From assembly GCA_026391795.1 (NCBI GenBank), contig JAPLDI010000007.1, positions 1 through 64,000 on the forward strand: a stretch of 64,000 nucleotides of DNA, read 5' to 3'. This DNA comes from Bacteroidota bacterium. Its GTDB lineage: Bacteria > Bacteroidota > Bacteroidia > Bacteroidales > FEN-979. Shown in pieces: positions 10,603-19,326 of the stretch (positions are counted from its first letter, which is position 1; the number at the start of each line of letters is the position of its first letter). A program made the translations under genes and the position numbers. A model generated the notes under the pieces. The model was not told the origin of the DNA. It made no database searches and was given only the letters and a program-made list of their open reading frames with translations.

Positions 10603-11241
10603 TTATGCCTCCATTCCGGAAGCGTTCATCTCTTCGTTGTGTTTGAAAAATCTCCTTTGAAAAAAGATCAGGATAAATACCCCAATGGTTATTGAGGAGT
10701 CGGCAATGTTAAAGATGGGCCGGAAGAACACAAACTCCTCTCCTCCCCAAAACGGAAACCATTGCGGAAACCGGGTTTCAATGATCGGGAAATAGAGCAT
10801 GTCCACCACCTTGCCGTGCAGGAAACCTGCATATCCGCCTTCTTTCGGGAAGAGTGTTGCCACCTGGTTTACACACATGCCTGCAGGATCGTTGAAAATC
10901 ATTCCGTAAAACATGCTGTCGATGATATTCCCGATGGCTCCTGCCATAATCAGCGAGATACAGAAAATAAGGCCGGGGCTGCCCTTCTGTTTTACCACCT
11001 TATTCAGCCACCAGCCAATGATAATCACGGCCACAATCCGGAATAAGCTAAGGATCAGCTTCCCGGAATTCCCTCCCAGTTTCATCCCGAAAGCCATCCC
11101 CTCGTTTTCGGTAAAGTGGATAAAAAACCAATTTCCGAAAACACTGTGGCTCTCTCCGAGACACATCGTTGTTTTCACGAAAAATTTGAACGCCTGATCA
11201 AGGAGCAGAACCAGGAGGATGATGATAACTGCTTTTTTCAA
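10603..11241 (-). CDS. lspA: Lipoprotein signal peptidase II
   Basis: 212 residues, longer than the usual 160-170 because of an extra segment around residues 120-170 that precedes the final membrane helix, as in other Bacteroidota. Four hydrophobic segments are visible. The catalytic aspartates fit IGNIIDSMFYG and FNIADSSITIGVF. It removes signal peptides from the many prolipoproteins of this organism at the inner membrane. The start must be TTG at 11241, because a stop codon lies two codons upstream. It is 33 bases downstream of the dksA-like gene in an ileS-dksA-lspA operon. Confidence 0.93.
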   Translation of the reverse strand: MKKAVIIILLVLLLDQAFKFFVKTTMCLGESHSVFGNWFFIHFTENEGMAFGMKLGGNSGKLILSLFRIVAVIIIGWWLNKVVKQKGSPGLIFCISLIMAGAIGNIIDSMFYGMIFNDPAGMCVNQVATLFPKEGGYAGFLHGKVVDMLYFPIIETRFPQWFPFWGGEEFVFFRPIFNIADSSITIGVFILIFFQRRFFKHNEEMNASGMEA

Positions 11242-11274
11242 CGATTAAAAAGAATTGAATGCGAAATGTCAGGT

Positions 11275-11739
11275 TTAGTAAATCTGGTTTGTCGGGGGCG
11301 GAGGAACCGGGATGACAGTCTGCTGCCGTTTGGCTTCAATGCTTAACGTGGCATGGGGGACAATGCGCAGCCGGTCCTTGGGGATCAGCTTTCCGGTAGC
11401 CCTGCAGATGCCGTAGGATTTATTTTCAATCCTGATCAGTGCATTTTCAAGAGCTTTGATGAATTTTGACTGCCGGGCAGCAAATTTGCTGTTCTCTTCC
11501 TTTGAAAAAACCTGGTACCCTTCCTCAAGAACCTTAAACGTGGGAGAGGTATCATTGGTGTCATGATCATTACCCGTTGTATAGGATTCAGTAAGCAACT
11601 TCAGATCATTATGAGCTTTTTCAAGTTTGCTGAGGATGATCTCCCTGAATTCTTCCAGTTCCTCATCTGAATAGCGGTTTTTTACCTTCTCGGCAGCGGC
11701 TTCTTCAGTCTTTATCTTCACACTCGTTGCTTTTTTCAT
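11275..11739 (-). CDS. DksA/TraR-family protein lacking the zinc cysteines
   Basis: 154 residues. A lysine-rich N-terminal tail and a long helical hairpin (EELEEFREIILSKLEKAHND ... ALENALIRIENKSYG) are followed by the DksA-type C-terminal motif. DksA binds the RNA-polymerase secondary channel, with a C4 zinc finger at the hairpin base. Here the motif reads GICRATGKLIPKDRLRIVPH: only one of the four cysteines remains, so zinc is probably not bound. This variant is common in Bacteroidota. It lies between ileS and lspA; the role is inferred to be transcriptional regulation. Confidence 0.85.
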   Translation of the reverse strand: MKKATSVKIKTEEAAAEKVKNRYSDEELEEFREIILSKLEKAHNDLKLLTESYTTGNDHDTNDTSPTFKVLEEGYQVFSKEENSKFAARQSKFIKALENALIRIENKSYGICRATGKLIPKDRLRIVPHATLSIEAKRQQTVIPVPPPPTNQIY

Positions 11740-11799
11740 TGTAGTTGTTTTTTAAAACACTATAAAAAATTCAAATACTCATTCTTCCCGGAAAATGAA

Positions 11800-14700
11800 T
11801 CAGATTGATTTTTCAACCTCCGGGGTTACTCTCTGCAGAAAGATAATTACCGTCAGGGTATCTGTTAACCCGATCACATCCTTCCCGGGAGCGTCAATAT
11901 TATTAACAATTTCGAAGGATTGTGCAAGTGTTTCAGAGCAAATATACAGTAAATTATTCTGAACGGCCAAATTAATCTCATCGTTTCCCTGCAATTTAAC
12001 CTTGATTTTATCGGTCACCTCAAAATTCTTGTCCTTGCGCAGGTTCTGGATCCTGTTGACCAGCTCACGTGCAATGCCTTCTTCCAGAAGAGCCGGGGTC
12101 AGGGTAGTGTCGAGGGCAACGGTCAGCGTTCCCATCACCGCTACCTGCAACCCGGGAATATCATCCGAAATGAGTTCTATATCATCCAGCGTGACCAGGA
12201 TATCCTGATGATCAATGGAAAGGTGATATTCGCCGTTTTTCTCAAACTCACTAATCTTTTCCTGATCCAGGTTAATCAGTTTCTCAGCGATCTCCTTCAT
12301 CAGTTTGCCGTATTTCGGCCCGAGCATTTTGAAATTGGGCTTAATCCGTTTGAACAGGATATTGGCAGTATCTTCTATGTATTCGATATTCCTGACATTC
12401 ACTTCCGAAAGGATCAGCGGTTTCACTGCCTCCACCTGGGCTTTCATGGAATCACTCAACAGGGGAATCATGATTTTGCCGAGGGGCTGCCTTACCCTGA
12501 TGTTTGTCTTTTTCCTCAGGGAGAGTGTCATGGAGGATATTTTCTGCGCCAGTTCCATCCTCTCCTCGAGGGCACGATCAACCCGCGATTTATCCTGCAC
12601 CGGGAATTGGGTAAGATGTACCGATTCTACATCCCTGCGGCCCGTTGCTTTGTTCAGGTCGATAAACAGTTTGTCCATGAAGAACGGCGCAATGGGAGCC
12701 GCCAGCTGAGCAATGGTTTCCAGGCAATGGTAAAGCGTCTGGTAGGCCGATATCTTATCCGCTGAATAATCTCCTTTCCAGAATCTTCTGCGGGAAAGTC
12801 GTACGTACCAGTTACTCAGATGTTCATCTACGAAATCCGAAACAGCCCTTCCTGCCTTGGTAGGTTCATAGTCTTCATAAAAACCGTCAACGGCACCAAC
12901 CAGGGTATTCAGCTCCGACAGGATCCAGCGGTCAAGTTCGGGCCGCTGGCTGTGTTCGATTTCCGGTTCGGAATAATCAAATCCATCAATATTGGCATAC
13001 AGCGAAAAGAAGGCATAGGTGTTATAGAGCGTTCCAAAGAATTTACGCTGCACCTCGGTTATGCCATCGGTGTCGAATTTCAGGTTATCCCATGGCTGCG
13101 AATTGGTAAGCAAATACCACCGCGTTGCATCAGGTCCGTATTTTGCGATCGTCTCGAAAGGATCAACGGCATTACCCAGCCGTTTCGACATTTTGTTGCC
13201 GTCGCGGTCGAGAACAAGTCCGTTGGAAACACAGGTTTTGAATGACACGCTGTCAAAGAGCATAACAGAGATGGCGTGCAGGGTATAGAACCAACCGCGG
13301 GTCTGGTCCACTCCTTCGGCGATAAAATCAGCCGGGAAATAATCTTCCAGCTTGTGGGATTTATCGAACGGGTAATGATACTGGGCAAAGGGCATGGCCC
13401 CCGAATCAAACCATACATCGATCAGGTCGAGTTCACGGGTCATTTTCCGGCCATCCCCTGAAACCAGGATGATATCATCAACAAAAGGACGGTGCAGATC
13501 GAAGGTGTTGTAACTTTCACCGGTCACATCGCCGGGCAGCAGATGATCAAGCGGATTGGAAATCATAAACCCCGCCTTCACCGATTTTTCAATTTCCTCT
13601 TTCAGCTGTACAACGGAAGAGATGCAGATCTCATCGGATCCGTCTTCTGTCCTCCAGATCGGGAGCGGTGTTCCCCAGAACCGGGAACGGGAGAGGTTCC
13701 AGTCGACCAGGTTTTCAAGCCAGTTTCCGAAACGGCCCGTACCGGTGGATTCCGGTTTCCAGTTGATCGTTTTGTTCAGGCTGATCATCCGGTCTTTGCA
13801 AGCCGTTGTACGGATAAACCAGGAATCAAGGGGGTAATAGAGAATGGGTTTATCGGTTCTCCAGCAATGCGGATAGGAATGTTCGTATTTTTCAGTCTTG
13901 AAGGCTTTGTTTTCCTTCTTTAATTTGACGATAAGATCAATATCGACAGAGGTGTCCTTTGCAGGATCGAACTGTTCATCGTATTCAGTCTTCACATACC
14001 TTCCGGCAAATTCACACATCGGCTCTGTGAACCTGCCCTGCTTATCAACCAGTGTGAGGGATCCCAGGCCATACTGTTTGCCCACCCTGAAGTCGTCGGC
14101 TCCAAAGCTGGGTGCGATATGCACAATCCCCGTACCATCTTCTGTGGTAACAAAATCGCCAAGTACAATCCGAAAAGGATCTCCCTCCTCAGGCTGCGCA
14201 TAGGGAAGCAACTGTTCAAAACGGATTCCTTCAAAAGTTTCACCCTTGTAAGTGGATCCGGTAAGAAAAGGAATATTTTTCTGGTTCTCCGTGTAGCTTT
14301 CGAGTTCCAGTCCGGCATTCTTCTCCGGGAAATACCGGTTCAGCAGCTCTTTGGCAAGAATGACGGTCTGTTTTTTGAAAGTATAGGGATTGTAGGTTTT
14401 CACCAGGGTGTACTCTATCTCCTTTCCCATGGCAAGACCCGTATTTGAGGGCAGCGTCCAGGGTGTGGTGGTCCAGGCAAGAACGTAGAGTTCTCCAAAC
14501 AGATCCTTGAAAAGGAATTCAGATTTTTCATCGCGTACAACCTTAAACTGGGCAACTACCGTATTGTCCTTTACCATCCGGTAAGCGCCGGGCTGGTTCA
14601 GTTCATGCGTGCTCAGTCCGGTGCCTGCTGCAGGGGAATAGGGCTGGATGGTAAATCCCTTGTAGAGCAACCCCTTTTCATAGAGTTTGCCCAGGAGGTA

Positions 14701-15186
14701 CCACACGCTCTCAATGTATTTGTTGTCGAAGGTTATGTAAGGGTCATCCAGGTTCAGCCAGTAGCCCATTTTTACAGTCAGGTCATCCCAGAGGTCTTTG
14801 TATTTCATCACCTCCCTGCGGCATTCCTTGTTGTAATCTTCCACAGAAATGCTCTTACCGATATCTTCCTTGGTGATCCCCAGTTTTTTCTCAACGGCAA
14901 TTTCGACAGGCAGTCCGTGTGTATCCCATCCTGCTTTCCGGTGCACATAGAACCCCTTCATCGTCTTGTAACGGCAGAAAATATCCTTGATCGTCCTGGC
15001 CATCACATGGTGAATCCCCGGAATTCCGTTTGCAGACGGCGGGCCTTCATAGAAAATAAACGGAGGCTTTTGCTCGGTCATCCTGAGACTTTTTTCAAAA
15101 ATCCCATGCTGATCCCAGTAAGAAAGGATCTCGTCACCGATCTCTGTCAGGTCAAGTTTCTTATATTCGGGATATCTCGTTTTCAT
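11800..15186 (-). CDS. ileS: Isoleucyl-tRNA synthetase (eukaryote-like type 2)
   Basis: 1128 residues from the ATG at 15186. It charges tRNA-Ile. The class I HIGH motif reads GIPGIHH (about 54-60) and the second signature reads KMSKR (about 662-667) rather than KMSKS. The large editing domain (SFGADDFRVGKQYG region), the anticodon-binding region and a long C-terminal extension without a zinc-cysteine cluster are present. These are features of type 2 IleRS, known from eukaryotes and some bacteria and often less sensitive to mupirocin; the resistance point is inference. It is the first gene of the ileS-dksA-lspA operon. Confidence 0.96.
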   Translation of the reverse strand: MKTRYPEYKKLDLTEIGDEILSYWDQHGIFEKSLRMTEQKPPFIFYEGPPSANGIPGIHHVMARTIKDIFCRYKTMKGFYVHRKAGWDTHGLPVEIAVEKKLGITKEDIGKSISVEDYNKECRREVMKYKDLWDDLTVKMGYWLNLDDPYITFDNKYIESVWYLLGKLYEKGLLYKGFTIQPYSPAAGTGLSTHELNQPGAYRMVKDNTVVAQFKVVRDEKSEFLFKDLFGELYVLAWTTTPWTLPSNTGLAMGKEIEYTLVKTYNPYTFKKQTVILAKELLNRYFPEKNAGLELESYTENQKNIPFLTGSTYKGETFEGIRFEQLLPYAQPEEGDPFRIVLGDFVTTEDGTGIVHIAPSFGADDFRVGKQYGLGSLTLVDKQGRFTEPMCEFAGRYVKTEYDEQFDPAKDTSVDIDLIVKLKKENKAFKTEKYEHSYPHCWRTDKPILYYPLDSWFIRTTACKDRMISLNKTINWKPESTGTGRFGNWLENLVDWNLSRSRFWGTPLPIWRTEDGSDEICISSVVQLKEEIEKSVKAGFMISNPLDHLLPGDVTGESYNTFDLHRPFVDDIILVSGDGRKMTRELDLIDVWFDSGAMPFAQYHYPFDKSHKLEDYFPADFIAEGVDQTRGWFYTLHAISVMLFDSVSFKTCVSNGLVLDRDGNKMSKRLGNAVDPFETIAKYGPDATRWYLLTNSQPWDNLKFDTDGITEVQRKFFGTLYNTYAFFSLYANIDGFDYSEPEIEHSQRPELDRWILSELNTLVGAVDGFYEDYEPTKAGRAVSDFVDEHLSNWYVRLSRRRFWKGDYSADKISAYQTLYHCLETIAQLAAPIAPFFMDKLFIDLNKATGRRDVESVHLTQFPVQDKSRVDRALEERMELAQKISSMTLSLRKKTNIRVRQPLGKIMIPLLSDSMKAQVEAVKPLILSEVNVRNIEYIEDTANILFKRIKPNFKMLGPKYGKLMKEIAEKLINLDQEKISEFEKNGEYHLSIDHQDILVTLDDIELISDDIPGLQVAVMGTLTVALDTTLTPALLEEGIARELVNRIQNLRKDKNFEVTDKIKVKLQGNDEINLAVQNNLLYICSETLAQSFEIVNNIDAPGKDVIGLTDTLTVIIFLQRVTPEVEKSI

Positions 15187-15218
15187 CAATTCCTTTGGCT
15201 TGCCTCGTAAAAAACGTG

Positions 15219-15226
15219 CAAAATTA
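15219..15226 (-). promoter_or_regulatory. -7 box upstream of ileS
   Basis: TAATTTTG on the minus strand matches TAnnTTTG and lies 33 bases before the ileS ATG. No clear -33 TTTG is visible. Confidence 0.5.
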
Positions 15227-15294
15227 GGAAAAAAAGCGTTCTGTTGTTAGAATTAAGGGGTTTTTATCTGCTTGAATGCGGGAATGCGGAAATT

Positions 15295-15395
15295 CAATTC
15301 CTTTGTGTTACTTTGTGAACTCCTTCGTGCGCCTTTGTGGTCAAATTTTTTTTAACACAAAGAACACAAAGGTCTTCACAAAGGCGCACGAAGAA
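15295..15395. repeat. Inverted repeat of CTTTGTG-type motifs
   Basis: A perfect 17-base inverted repeat, CTTCGTGCGCCTTTGTG at 15323-15339 and its complement at 15377-15393, encloses a T-rich loop. Further CTTTGTG copies flank the left arm (15301-15317) and ACACAAAG copies the right loop. A diverged relative, rich in CGCAAAG-like words, occurs at about 26697-26740. Together they look like a dispersed REP-like family. The element sits directly before the radical SAM gene and after the ileS promoter. Confidence 0.75.
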
Positions 15396-15405
15396 ACGAA
15401 GAATC

Positions 15406-16428
15406 ATGAATACTGAACAAAAAAAACACCATTTCACCATCCCGGTCTTCATCCCCATGGAAGCATGCCCGTTTCAATGCATCTTCTGCGACCAGGACCG
15501 GATCAGCGGGAGAACAACCATTCCTGAGCCGGTGGAGGTTAATTCCATAATACAACGGCATCTTGCAACGATCCCTGAAAAAGGAAGTGACATTGAAGTT
15601 GGCTTTTTCGGTGGCACCTTCACCGGACTCTCACCCGAAAAACAGAAAGTCTATCTGGAAGCAGTTCTTCCTTTTACTGAGAGTGGAAGAATAGCCGGGA
15701 TCCGGCTTTCGACGCGACCCGATTTTATCTCTTCCCGGATCCTGGAGCTTCTTGGGAGATATCCTGTAAGAACCATTGAACTCGGTGCGCAGTCGATGGA
15801 CGATGAAGTCCTGAGAAAATCGGGAAGGGGACATACCAGCAGCCAAACGAGGGAAGCCTCTGCTTTGATTCTCGCTGCCGGCTTTTCACTGGGATTACAG
15901 ATGATGGTGGGGCTCCCGGGCGACACCGAAGAAAAAGCAGTAAATACAGCAAAACGGATCATTGAATCCGGAGCCTCTGAAACAAGGATTTACCCGGTCA
16001 TCGTGATAAAAGGCACTCCGCTGGAGAAACTCTTCCGGGAAGGGAAATACCTTCCGCTGGAACTGGATGAAGCCATACAAATAACAAAAGATGTAGTGCG
16101 TGTTTTTGATGAATCGAATGTAAAGATCATTCGCATCGGGCTTCATCCGTCCGAAGGACTGCTGAACAGGAAGGAATACATAGCAGGTCCGTTCCACGTC
16201 TCTTTCCGGGAACTGGTCATGACTGCTCTCTGGACCGACCGGTTCCGGAAAATCCTGGAAGAAAAGCAGGGTGAAAGTATCGGGATCCGCGTCAATCCTG
16301 CCGACCTGAACCCGGCGATCGGTTATTACGGAAAGAACCGTAAATTGCTTGAAAAACATTTCCGGTCAGTGAAGTTCCTGCCAGATCCGGAAATTAAAGA
16401 AAAGAAATTCCATGCTGATCGTCATTGA
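15406..16428 (+). CDS. Elp3-like radical SAM protein
   Basis: 340 residues from the ATG at 15406; the in-frame extension to 15337 lies in the inverted repeat. The radical SAM cluster motif CPFQCIFC has cysteines at about 21, 25 and 28. GFFGGTFTG, ELGAQSMDDEVL and LQMMVGLPGD are typical of Elp3/COG1243-like and coproporphyrinogen-oxidase-like radical SAM enzymes. The acetyltransferase domain of true Elp3 is absent. The reaction is unknown; Elp3 relatives modify tRNA wobble uridines. It overlaps the next gene by 17 bases, which suggests that the two act together. Confidence 0.82.
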   Translation: MNTEQKKHHFTIPVFIPMEACPFQCIFCDQDRISGRTTIPEPVEVNSIIQRHLATIPEKGSDIEVGFFGGTFTGLSPEKQKVYLEAVLPFTESGRIAGIRLSTRPDFISSRILELLGRYPVRTIELGAQSMDDEVLRKSGRGHTSSQTREASALILAAGFSLGLQMMVGLPGDTEEKAVNTAKRIIESGASETRIYPVIVIKGTPLEKLFREGKYLPLELDEAIQITKDVVRVFDESNVKIIRIGLHPSEGLLNRKEYIAGPFHVSFRELVMTALWTDRFRKILEEKQGESIGIRVNPADLNPAIGYYGKNRKLLEKHFRSVKFLPDPEIKEKKFHADRH

Positions 16429-17098
16429 CAGGAAGATTCCCGCAGAGGCCAAAGAAAAATTATCGGTATCCGGTACCCTGCTGGAGCTTGAAACAGAAGG
16501 AATCGTTTACCCTGCCATCTCCGGGCATCCGGATATCTTCTTCTGCAAAACCCCGCAAACACTGGTCGTCTCCCCCAGCCTTCCGGAAAAATACAGCATC
16601 CTGTTAAGAGAACATGAGATTCAATTTACCATAGGAAATCAAGCATCCAGCATCCAGCATCCAGGATCAGTCTATTATAACGCAGCCGTGAATGACCGTT
16701 ACCTGGTCCACCGACTGGAACACACCGACCCGGTCATCCTCCAGCACTGTCATACGTTGAAGAAGATCCCGGTAAAACAGGGATATACGCGTTGCAACCT
16801 CTTGCTCCTGAAGGATCATCATTATGTCACCTCCGATCAGGGCATTCACAGAACTCTGCAACGATCGGGGCTGAAAGGAATTTATGTTTCCCCGTCCGGA
16901 ATTGTTCTTCCCGGCTTTCCGAACGGCTTTATAGGCGGGGCAATGGCAGTTCTTGACCGTTTTATTTATGTTATCGGGAATTTTTCACAATCCCCCGAAG
17001 GCAGCGTAGTCAGAGAATTTCTCAAGGATCTGGATTATTCTGTCATTGAACTCTACAATGGGCCTCTTTGCGATGGAGGGGGGATCCTGTTCCTGTGA
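16412..17098 (+). CDS. Unknown protein coupled to the radical SAM gene (DUF6873-like?)
   Basis: 228 residues, with no signal or membrane segment. Recognisable blocks are VYPAISGHPDIFFC, VKQGYTRCNLLLLKDHHYVT and YNGPLCDGGGILFL. I tentatively place it with the GME-fold DUF6873 proteins that sit beside Elp3-like radical SAM genes, but this is from memory and unproven. The reading frame contains three copies of the 7-base unit GCATCCA at 16643-16664, coding for QASSIQHP, which looks like an in-frame repeat insertion in a loop. It starts inside the radical SAM gene. Confidence 0.6.
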   Translation: MLIVIDRKIPAEAKEKLSVSGTLLELETEGIVYPAISGHPDIFFCKTPQTLVVSPSLPEKYSILLREHEIQFTIGNQASSIQHPGSVYYNAAVNDRYLVHRLEHTDPVILQHCHTLKKIPVKQGYTRCNLLLLKDHHYVTSDQGIHRTLQRSGLKGIYVSPSGIVLPGFPNGFIGGAMAVLDRFIYVIGNFSQSPEGSVVREFLKDLDYSVIELYNGPLCDGGGILFL

Positions 17099-17119
17099 AC
17101 AGTTCCACAAAAAAATTAG

Positions 17120-17127
17120 TACCTTTG
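17120..17127 (+). promoter_or_regulatory. -7 box of the endonuclease I gene
   Basis: TACCTTTG, an exact TAnnTTTG match, lies 22 bases before the ATG at 17149. Confidence 0.6.
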
Positions 17128-17148
17128 CATTGTCCCAATTTCCCGAAA

Positions 17149-18225
17149 ATGAAAAAATCTGCTTTGCTGCTGGCAGTAGTATTGTATTTTGCCTCTTTCT
17201 CCTATTCACAGATTCCCGCCGGTTATTATGATCCCGCCAATGGCTTGTACGGCACTGCCCTGCAGTCGGCCCTGCATGACATCATCAAGGGACATACGGT
17301 GGTAACCTACCAATCGCTCTGGTATTATTTTGAGTCGACCGATAAAAAACCGGATGGTACGGTCTGGGATATGTATTCGGACGTACCGGGAGGAACACCT
17401 CCTTATGTTTATTATTTTAACACCAACCAGTGCGGAACCTATCACGTGGAAGGGGATTGTTTCAACCGGGAGCATTCATGGCCTAAAAGCTGGTTCGGCG
17501 GTGAAGTTGAGCCCATGTATACCGATATTTTTCACCTCTATCCGGTTGATGGTTATGTGAACGGGATGCGGAATGACAATCCCTATGGTGAGGTCAGCAG
17601 TCCGACCTACACCTCGGAGAATGGAAGCATGATTGGGGCCAATACCACCCCCGGGTATACCGGAAAAGTGTTCGAGCCCCTCGACGGGTACAAAGGCGAC
17701 CTGGCACGGACCTATTTTTACATGTCGACAAGGTATTATACTGAAGACAGCGGCTGGCCTGGCAGTGATGCAGTTACCGGGTCACAGCTGAAACCATGGG
17801 CACTGAATATGATGTTGATCTGGAACAGCCAGGATCCAGTTTCACAGAAAGAGATCGACCGTAACAATGCCGTTTATACGATTCAAAATAACCGCAACCC
17901 CTTTATTGATCATCCTGAATTTGCACAGAACATCTGGGGTCCGAATGCCGGGATCGCAGAAAAGGGATCAGGGGTAAGGGTGCTGATGACGTATCCAAAC
18001 CCTGCTTTGGATCACTGTTATATGATCCTGCCGGTTGCCTGTAATGAAAAAGATTGTGAGTTAAGGGTGACCAATGTTACCGGAACGAATCAGAATGTCA
18101 GTTTCGCCTTTGAGGGAAGCAGGGTTTCTGCTGATGTCAGTCAGCTTCCTTCAGGAATCTATTTTTCCACACTTACCATTTCCGGCAAAACCGGAACCTA
18201 CATCGGAAAAATCGTAAAAGAATAG
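17149..18225 (+). CDS. Secreted endonuclease I (EndA-type) with T9SS sorting domain
   Basis: 358 residues. The start at 17149 follows a TACCTTTG promoter box and opens a signal peptide (ALLLAVVLYFASFSYSQ). The endonuclease I core is clear: NREHSWPKSWFGG (about 106-118) and DIFHLYPVDGYVNGMRND, carrying the His/Asn metal-binding residues. Such enzymes cut DNA non-specifically outside the cell for nutrients. The last 75 residues are a type A sorting domain (TYPNPALDHCYM ... LPSGIYFSTL ... GKIVKE), so export through the type IX system to the surface or medium is expected. Confidence 0.92.
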   Translation: MKKSALLLAVVLYFASFSYSQIPAGYYDPANGLYGTALQSALHDIIKGHTVVTYQSLWYYFESTDKKPDGTVWDMYSDVPGGTPPYVYYFNTNQCGTYHVEGDCFNREHSWPKSWFGGEVEPMYTDIFHLYPVDGYVNGMRNDNPYGEVSSPTYTSENGSMIGANTTPGYTGKVFEPLDGYKGDLARTYFYMSTRYYTEDSGWPGSDAVTGSQLKPWALNMMLIWNSQDPVSQKEIDRNNAVYTIQNNRNPFIDHPEFAQNIWGPNAGIAEKGSGVRVLMTYPNPALDHCYMILPVACNEKDCELRVTNVTGTNQNVSFAFEGSRVSADVSQLPSGIYFSTLTISGKTGTYIGKIVKE

Positions 18226-18230
18226 TTTAA

Positions 18231-18266
18231 CTAATTATGAATTACGAATTCGTAATTCGTAATTTT
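18231..18266. repeat. Palindromic ATTACGAATT repeat
   Basis: Contains the perfect palindrome AATTACGAATTCGTAATT (18240-18257) plus a further CGTAATT copy. It lies in the short gap between the convergent endonuclease and fabH genes, where it could act as a terminator-like hairpin. Related words occur at 20601-20637 and 32815-32830. Confidence 0.7.
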
Positions 18267-18292
18267 CAATGCTGATAAGAAGAAAAAGGATT

Positions 18293-19288
18293 CTAAGAAT
18301 TATAGGCCCATTTTACCCAGATTGCTCCCCAGGTAAATCCTCCTCCGAAAGCGGCAAGAATGATATTATCCCCTTTTTTCAGACGATTTTCCCACTCCCA
18401 CAGGCATAAGGGAATTGTTGCACCGGTGGTATTTCCGTAGCGGTCAATGTTGATCATCACCTTTTCTTTTCCGATTCCCATCCTTCGCGCTGTAGCATCG
18501 ATAATCCGCAGGTTTGCCTGGTGGGGTACCAGCCATGAAATGTCTTCAGATTGCAGGTTGTTTTTCTCCATGATCTCGGCAGAGACGTCGGCCATTTTCG
18601 TAACTGCGAATTTGAATACAGCCTGCCCTTCCTGGTAAACAAAATGCTCGCGTGCATCAATGGTATCATGGGAGGGTGGCCGCACCGATCCGCCTGCCTT
18701 CATATGAAGGTAGGGCATCCCCGATCCATCCGACATCAGGATGGAATCCATGATCCCAAAATCGTCTGTTGTGGGTTCCAGCAAAATGGCTCCGGCTGCA
18801 TCTCCGAAGAGAACGCAGGTATCCCGGCTGGTATAATCGGTGATGGATGACATTTTATCACCGCCAACAATGATCACTTTTTTGTAACTGCCGGTCTCTA
18901 TAAATTTGGATCCGGTGATAATCGCGTAGAGCAAACCCGAACAGGCTGCATTCATATCAAAGCTGAAGGCATTTTTTATCCCTACTTTGTCGCAAATGAT
19001 ATTTGCACAGGCGGGAAACACCATGTCAGGAGTCACTGTAGCGCAGATCAGCAAGCCAATCTCGTCAGGCGAAGTACCCGTTTTTGCAAGCAATCCCTTA
19101 ACCGCTTCCGCTCCCATGTCGGAGGTTCCAAGTCCTTCCCCTTTCAGGATGTGACGTTCCTTAATACCCGTACGGGTTAGGATCCATTCATCGGAAGTAT
19201 CCACCATCTTCTCCAGTTCCTTGTTGGTAAGAATATAAGGAGGAGCATATCCCTGGATTCCTGTTATAGCAGCTTTGATTTTCGTCAT
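18293..19288 (-). CDS. fabH: 3-oxoacyl-ACP synthase III
   Basis: 331 residues. It condenses acetyl-CoA with malonyl-ACP to start fatty-acid synthesis. The catalytic triad of the family is visible: Cys116 in [11 protein letters not shown], His in [11 protein letters not shown] and Asn in [12 protein letters not shown]-terminal [17 protein letters not shown] is typical. It is the last gene of the DUF177-rpmF-plsX-fabH operon, 38 bases after plsX. Confidence 0.96.
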   Translation of the reverse strand: MTKIKAAITGIQGYAPPYILTNKELEKMVDTSDEWILTRTGIKERHILKGEGLGTSDMGAEAVKGLLAKTGTSPDEIGLLICATVTPDMVFPACANIICDKVGIKNAFSFDMNAACSGLLYAIITGSKFIETGSYKKVIIVGGDKMSSITDYTSRDTCVLFGDAAGAILLEPTTDDFGIMDSILMSDGSGMPYLHMKAGGSVRPPSHDTIDAREHFVYQEGQAVFKFAVTKMADVSAEIMEKNNLQSEDISWLVPHQANLRIIDATARRMGIGKEKVMINIDRYGNTTGATIPLCLWEWENRLKKGDNIILAAFGGGFTWGAIWVKWAYNS

Positions 19289-19326
19289 GAATAGAAAATT
19301 AAAAAATCGCTGAATTGATTGGCTGA

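Noticed and set aside
12002-15210. Long plus-strand frames opposite ileS
   Set aside because: They are antisense shadows of a clearly real gene and show no family motif.
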